A stretch of 10,116 nt of DNA from an uncultured Lachnospiraceae bacterium (GTDB lineage Bacteria; Bacillota; Clostridia; Lachnospirales; Lachnospiraceae): contig CAMALN010000043.1 of the NCBI GenBank assembly GCA_945836565.1, forward strand, positions 1 to 10,116, given 5' to 3'. Each line of letters opens with the position of its first letter. Position 1 is the stretch's first letter. Positions 6,951-10,116 of the stretch are shown piece by piece. Below the pieces are notes generated by a model. It saw nothing but the letters and a program-made list of their open reading frames with translations, was not told the DNA's origin and searched no databases. A program made the position numbers and the translations under genes.

Positions 6951-7871
6951 TCACTCAAGCTCATTCAAGCTTGCAAAGCGGTAACCCTCAGCCTTCAGAT
7001 TATTTATTACTGTCTCCAACGCTTCAGCGTTTGAGGTAGACACATTGTGCATCAGAATTATCGCTCCGTTATGATGATATTTTTTGAAGTGTTCTATAAC
7101 ATAATCACATCCGGGTTGTTTGTTCACATCATAATCATAATACGCCATACTCCAAAATATGGTTTTATAACCCAGGTCCTGTGCGATAGCCAGCACTCTC
7201 TCGCTATATTCCCCGCTTGGCGGACGGAAGTAAGGATCCATATCGTATCCTGTAGCTTCCTTCATATAATTATAGCACCCATCGAGCTCTGCCTTAATCT
7301 CATCATTGGACAGCTTTGTCATCACCGGATGGCGTATCGTGTGATTTCCAACCTGATGTCCCTCCTCCTTCATTCGTTTTACCAACGCTATATTATCCCT
7401 TATGTAAGTCTGTGTAACGAAAAAGCATGCCGGCACGTCGCATCTTTTTAATACATCTAACATGCCCTCTGTAAGACCGTTGTCATATCCACAATCGAGT
7501 GTGAGATATATCACCTTGTCAGCCGCATCAGCTGTGTTTGCTGAGGCTACTCTGTTATCCAGATAGTAGGCGCCATACTTCGAGATATCTATGGTGTGGT
7601 CGCAGTCACTCGGGCCATGGTTAGCATCCCTTTTGAACCACCATGCAAGCTTTTCATTTGACAGACTGTTATATTTTGTTTCTGACCAATTACCTTCAAC
7701 TCTTGGCTTTGTTACATACCTTATATCCTGCTCCTCGGTTGTGGCTTCGTCTTCATTTTTTTCGGATGGAATTTTTTCATCATCACATATCTGCTTCCTC
7801 CCCTTTACAAACCACAGCAGCAAGGCTGCCAACACTACGACTACAGCAATTACTATTATTCTAAGCTTCAA
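6951..7871 (-). CDS. pdaA: PdaA-like polysaccharide (peptidoglycan) deacetylase, NodB fold, membrane-anchored
   Basis: The 306-aa protein has an N-terminal membrane anchor (about 4-22) and an acidic linker, then the NodB homology domain outside the membrane. The start is TTG at 7871, which overlaps the TGA of the preceding gene by 4 bases; no ATG is available nearby and no strong ribosome binding site is seen, which suggests translational coupling. Motifs: TLDCGYDNG (124-132), HTIRHP with zinc histidines (177-182), RPPSGEYS (216-223), FWSMAYYDYD (239-248) and ILMHN (272-276). WWFKRDANHGPS (77-88) before the domain and the altered D-x-G-Y-x-N first motif match PdaA, which removes acetyl groups from N-acetylmuramic acid on the way to muramic delta-lactam in the spore cortex. 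A role in sporulation is inferred from homology; another wall-deacetylating role is possible. Confidence 0.88.
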   Translation of the reverse strand: MKLRIIVIAVVVVLAALLLWFVKGRKQICDDEKIPSEKNEDEATTEEQDIRYVTKPRVEGNWSETKYNSLSNEKLAWWFKRDANHGPSDCDHTIDISKYGAYYLDNRVASANTADAADKVIYLTLDCGYDNGLTEGMLDVLKRCDVPACFFVTQTYIRDNIALVKRMKEEGHQVGNHTIRHPVMTKLSNDEIKAELDGCYNYMKEATGYDMDPYFRPPSGEYSERVLAIAQDLGYKTIFWSMAYYDYDVNKQPGCDYVIEHFKKYHHNGAIILMHNVSTSNAEALETVINNLKAEGYRFASLNELE

Positions 7872-8569
7872 TGAAAGAATTCTTTTAGAAAGCTGTTCAG
7901 TGCATCATCCTGTTCTTCTGTTGTGGCAGCACTTTGTACCATTGCAAGCTGTGAGGCTTCCGCATCCTTGCTACCTCCATCTGCTGCCGGCTTCGGCTTT
8001 TCTAAAGCACCGCCAACCAAAGCCCCACCCATTACCGGACGCGCAGGCACCGCCTGTCGCCGCTCAGTCATATTGTCCAGATAATCCCTGATATTAGCCT
8101 TCAATATCTCCAACTTGTTTCTTGTTAAAAATATATTCTCAAGTGACATCAAAAATGCACACACAATTATAGAATTTGCAAGAAAGGTAACCATCTGTGG
8201 ACTTCCTCTCCATTTATTATCATAAAATAGGAATGCCCCCGCTGTTACCATTATGGTCGTCAATACTCCCAGATTAAGCCTTTGCCCGGCGGCTTCTATG
8301 GGTACTCCCAGCAAACGGACATTACGTATGTTCTTCTCCACAAAATCCTTTGATGAGCCCTCCATTCCGAGATTTATTCTATTCTCATACTTCTGTCTCA
8401 TTGTTCTCAGACATTTTTTTCTGGTAGTGGCCATGTTCTCTGATTTCTTCATCAGTCCCTTTACATATGAATTTGACACAATCTTCATAAGCAAAGCAAG
8501 AAATGCTATCCCCCATAATATGTACACTCCGGTTCCCACATTTGTAAGGTCAGCGATGAATTTTAACAT
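7868..8569 (-). CDS. Uncharacterised membrane protein, gene overlapped with the deacetylase
   Basis: I do not recognise a named family. The 233-aa protein has one predicted membrane segment near the N-terminus (about 14-31, VYILWGIAFLALLMKIV) and a basic, helical, possibly coiled cytoplasmic stretch (32-85). Two further spans follow (about 99-116 and 126-147), then a helical segment (148-172). The tail is low in complexity and rich in Ala, Gly and Pro (173-205), ending in an acidic helix (DDALNSFLKEFFH). There is no signal peptidase site and no enzyme motif. The start at 8569 has a good AAGGAG. The gene is first in the unit and its stop codon overlaps the TTG start of the PdaA-like deacetylase, so the two are probably made together; a scaffold or membrane partner in cell-wall work is inference only. 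Confidence 0.8.
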   Translation of the reverse strand: MLKFIADLTNVGTGVYILWGIAFLALLMKIVSNSYVKGLMKKSENMATTRKKCLRTMRQKYENRINLGMEGSSKDFVEKNIRNVRLLGVPIEAAGQRLNLGVLTTIMVTAGAFLFYDNKWRGSPQMVTFLANSIIVCAFLMSLENIFLTRNKLEILKANIRDYLDNMTERRQAVPARPVMGGALVGGALEKPKPAADGGSKDAEASQLAMVQSAATTEEQDDALNSFLKEFFH

Positions 8570-8770
8570 AGACCATACTCCTTTTTATATATTTTCGGAC
8601 ATGCTCCGAATGTATTGCGATTATAAAAAACGTTAACTTGAGAAATCAATTCTTTTACATCGTAAAATGCTGACAAATACATACAAAAAATCCACTTTAA
8701 TATCTTAAAGAAATATGCTATAGTATCCGAAGCTATAATGTATTTTTAATGGAAGGAGCATACTATAATT
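8570..8770. promoter_or_regulatory. Divergent intergenic region between two envelope-related units
   Basis: About 200 AT-rich bases separate the minus-strand membrane protein gene from the plus-strand TSCPD gene. Besides the minus promoter at 8620-8649, the plus strand has an extended -10 element, TGCTATAGT (8716-8724), as a likely promoter of the TSCPD-murG unit; its -35 region is poor. A second, perfect TATAAT (8734-8739) has no usable -35 box. A GGAAGGAG site (8751-8758) lies 12 bases before the TSCPD start, longer than ideal. No small gene was seen. Confidence 0.5.
8620..8649 (-). promoter_or_regulatory. Sigma-A-like promoter for the membrane protein-deacetylase unit
   Basis: On the minus strand TTGATT (8649-8644) is followed after 18 bases by TATAAT (8625-8620), a consensus -10. 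Transcription would begin near 8613, giving a leader of about 40 bases that contains the small palindrome TTCGGA-5-TCCGAA (8594-8610) and the ribosome binding site. Confidence 0.65.
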
Positions 8771-9010
8771 ATGACATACAAAACACAGGGAACCTGTTCA
8801 CAGAGAATTGACTTTGATATCGTAGACGGAAGAATTACAAATGTTAAGTTTTTAGGAGGCTGCAACGGTAACCTTCAGGGTATCAGCAGATTGGTTGAAG
8901 GTATGACACCCGAAGAAGCCATCTCACGACTTAAGGGTATCAAGTGTGGCTTCAAGAGCACTTCATGTCCTGACCAGCTTGCAATTGCATTGGAGCAGGC
9001 GATAAGCTAA
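8771..9010 (+). CDS. TSCPD domain protein, TIGR03905-like family of unknown function
   Basis: The 79-aa protein is a stand-alone TSCPD domain, of the kind also found at the C-terminus of some ribonucleotide reductases. The namesake T64-S-C-P-D68 lies in GFKSTSCPDQLAIAL. The start (MTYKTQGTCSQRIDFDI) and FLGGCNGNLQGI (28-39) are typical of this small Clostridia family. Four cysteines (C9, C31, C59, C66) are spaced so that they could bind a metal; that is inference. The molecular function is not known. It is the first gene of a plus-strand unit and precedes murG by 45 bases without a clear terminator, so the two are probably co-transcribed. The ATG has GGAAGGAG 12 bases upstream. Confidence 0.9.
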   Translation: MTYKTQGTCSQRIDFDIVDGRITNVKFLGGCNGNLQGISRLVEGMTPEEAISRLKGIKCGFKSTSCPDQLAIALEQAIS

Positions 9011-9055
9011 TCAGGCTTTTTGGTTTAACCCACATATTATACGAGAGGTTTTATT

Positions 9056-10116
9056 ATGAAAAGAATAGTACTTACAGGTGGTGGAACCGCCGGTCACGTA
9101 ACTCCCAATATGGCGTTAATCCCCGTTCTTAAGGAAAAGGGCTATGACATCCACTATATTGGTTCATATGACGGTATAGAAAAAAAGCTCATAGAGGAAA
9201 TGGGTATACCATACCACGGAATATCCACCGGAAAATTAAGACGCTACTTTAACCTCAAGAACTTCTCTGACCCATTCAGGGTTGTGAAGGGCTTGTCCGA
9301 GGCTAAATCACTTATGAAGGAGCTTGAACCTGATGTTGTATTCTCAAAGGGTGGCTTCGTGGCTGTTCCGGTAGTTCTCGCCGCACACTCAAAGCATGTA
9401 CCCGTTATATGTCACGAGTCAGATATGACTCCGGGACTTGCGAATAAAATTGCCATCCCTAAGGCTTCACGTGTCTGCTGTAACTTTCCTGAGACTGCAG
9501 CTAAGCTTCCTGAGGGCAAGGCTGTCGTAACCGGAACTCCGATTAGAAAGGAGCTTTTCGAGGGAGATGCGGCTACAGCTATGAGCTTCTGCGGCTTTAC
9601 CGAGCTTCGCCCAACCCTGTTAATCATAGGCGGAAGCTCAGGAAGCGTACGTGTAAATGAAGCCATCTGGTCCTGCATAGAAGATATAACCAAAACCTAC
9701 AATGTCATCCATCTCTGCGGAAAAGGCAAGACGAACGATACCTATAAGGATTTGCCAAACTATGTACAGTTCGAATACATCAAGCAGGAGCTTGCGAATC
9801 TGCTTGCTTTAGCTGATGTGGTAGTGTCAAGAGCAGGTGCAAATGCAATCTGTGAATTACTCGCATTGAAGAAGCCAAGTGTACTCATCCCGCTTTCACT
9901 TGAAGCAAGCCGCGGAGACCAGATATTAAACGCTGAGTCATTTGAAAAAAGTGGATACGCAAAGCTGCTTCGAGAGGAGGATGTTACTGACAAATCTCTC
10001 TTAGACGCAATAAATGAGGTCTACAAAAACAGAGACCTATACATTAAGGCTATGGAATGCAGCACAACCACAGATTCCATAACGCTTATTACAGATATGA
10101 TAGATGAGCTGGCAAA
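9056..10116 (+). CDS. murG: MurG, lipid II synthase (UDP-GlcNAc transferase), 3' end cut by window
   Basis: MurG adds GlcNAc from UDP-GlcNAc to undecaprenyl-PP-MurNAc-pentapeptide (lipid I) to make lipid II at the inner face of the membrane. The ATG at 9056 follows GAGAGG by 7 bases. 353 codons are visible, nearly the full 355-370 residues, and no stop is reached. Visible are the first glycine loop LTGGGTAGHVTPN (6-18), VVFSKGGFVAVP (94-105), CHESDMTPGLANK (119-131), the loop between domains GTPIRKELF (160-168), a C-domain glycine loop IIGGSSGSVRVNE (190-202) and the UDP-GlcNAc pocket VVVSRAGANAICELLALKKPSVLIPL (255-280) with SRGDQILNAE (285-294). It lies outside a division/cell-wall (dcw) cluster, next to a TSCPD gene, so a second murG elsewhere cannot be excluded. 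Confidence 0.95.
   Translation, partial: MKRIVLTGGGTAGHVTPNMALIPVLKEKGYDIHYIGSYDGIEKKLIEEMGIPYHGISTGKLRRYFNLKNFSDPFRVVKGLSEAKSLMKELEPDVVFSKGGFVAVPVVLAAHSKHVPVICHESDMTPGLANKIAIPKASRVCCNFPETAAKLPEGKAVVTGTPIRKELFEGDAATAMSFCGFTELRPTLLIIGGSSGSVRVNEAIWSCIEDITKTYNVIHLCGKGKTNDTYKDLPNYVQFEYIKQELANLLALADVVVSRAGANAICELLALKKPSVLIPLSLEASRGDQILNAESFEKSGYAKLLREEDVTDKSLLDAINEVYKNRDLYIKAMECSTTTDSITLITDMIDELA

Noticed and set aside
7875..7886. Perfect palindrome AAAGAATTCTTT near the gene overlap
   Set aside because: It is AT-rich, short and lies inside the coding end of the membrane protein gene; it can arise by chance.
8734..8739. Perfect TATAAT before the TSCPD gene as its -10 box
   Set aside because: No -35-like hexamer at 16-18 bases and no TG extension; the upstream TGCTATAGT is the better candidate.
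9004..9020. Terminator between the TSCPD gene and murG (AAGC...GCTTTTT)
   Set aside because: The stem has only 4 bp and overlaps the stop codon; too weak to separate the two genes.

Overview
The window looks like a chromosomal segment of a Gram-positive anaerobe of the class Clostridia, most likely Lachnospiraceae. This is inferred from strong purine-rich ribosome binding sites, moderate-to-low GC, and the gene families: a Clostridia-type MurG starting with GGGTAGHVTPN, a TIGR03905-type TSCPD protein, a papain-like protease with a copper-amine-oxidase-N-like domain, and a PdaA-like deacetylase. The genus cannot be fixed from the sequence alone.

Layout: everything from base 1 to about 8570 is read leftward (minus strand); from about 8700 to the end it is read rightward. 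From right to left, the minus-strand units are: (a) a two-gene unit, 8569-6951, of a membrane protein of unknown function and a PdaA-like polysaccharide deacetylase, with a sigma-A-like promoter at 8620-8649; (b) a 137-bp perfect inverted-repeat element (6806-6942) directly behind the deacetylase stop codon; (c) a small single-domain rhodanese, 6730-6416; (d) a four-gene operon with an almost consensus promoter (TTGACA-17-TAAAAT): THUMP-type RNA methyltransferase, exported C1 cysteine protease, RdgB/Ham1 nucleotide pyrophosphatase and YfcE/YsnB-type phosphoesterase, closed by a hairpin at 2185-2212; (e) an AT-rich ATPase of the DUF4143 class preceded by three direct repeats spaced exactly 32 bp apart; (f) the 5' part of an rRNA uracil-C5 methyltransferase (RlmD/RlmCD type) cut by the window edge. 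The plus-strand unit at the right end is a 79-aa TSCPD protein followed by murG, which is cut by the window edge after 353 codons.

The themes are RNA modification (two methyltransferases), nucleotide-pool cleaning (RdgB with its usual phosphoesterase neighbour), and cell-envelope work (deacetylase with membrane partner, MurG, exported protease). Most of the window is ordinary housekeeping sequence. The parts that stand out are the DUF4143 ATPase with its periodic upstream repeats, the palindromic REP/MITE-like element at 6806-6942, and the uncharacterised membrane protein translationally overlapped with the deacetylase. I did not see a clear multi-gene defence or mobile system. No tRNA, rRNA, CRISPR array or complete insertion sequence was recognised, and no gene-free stretch exceeds about 210 bases.
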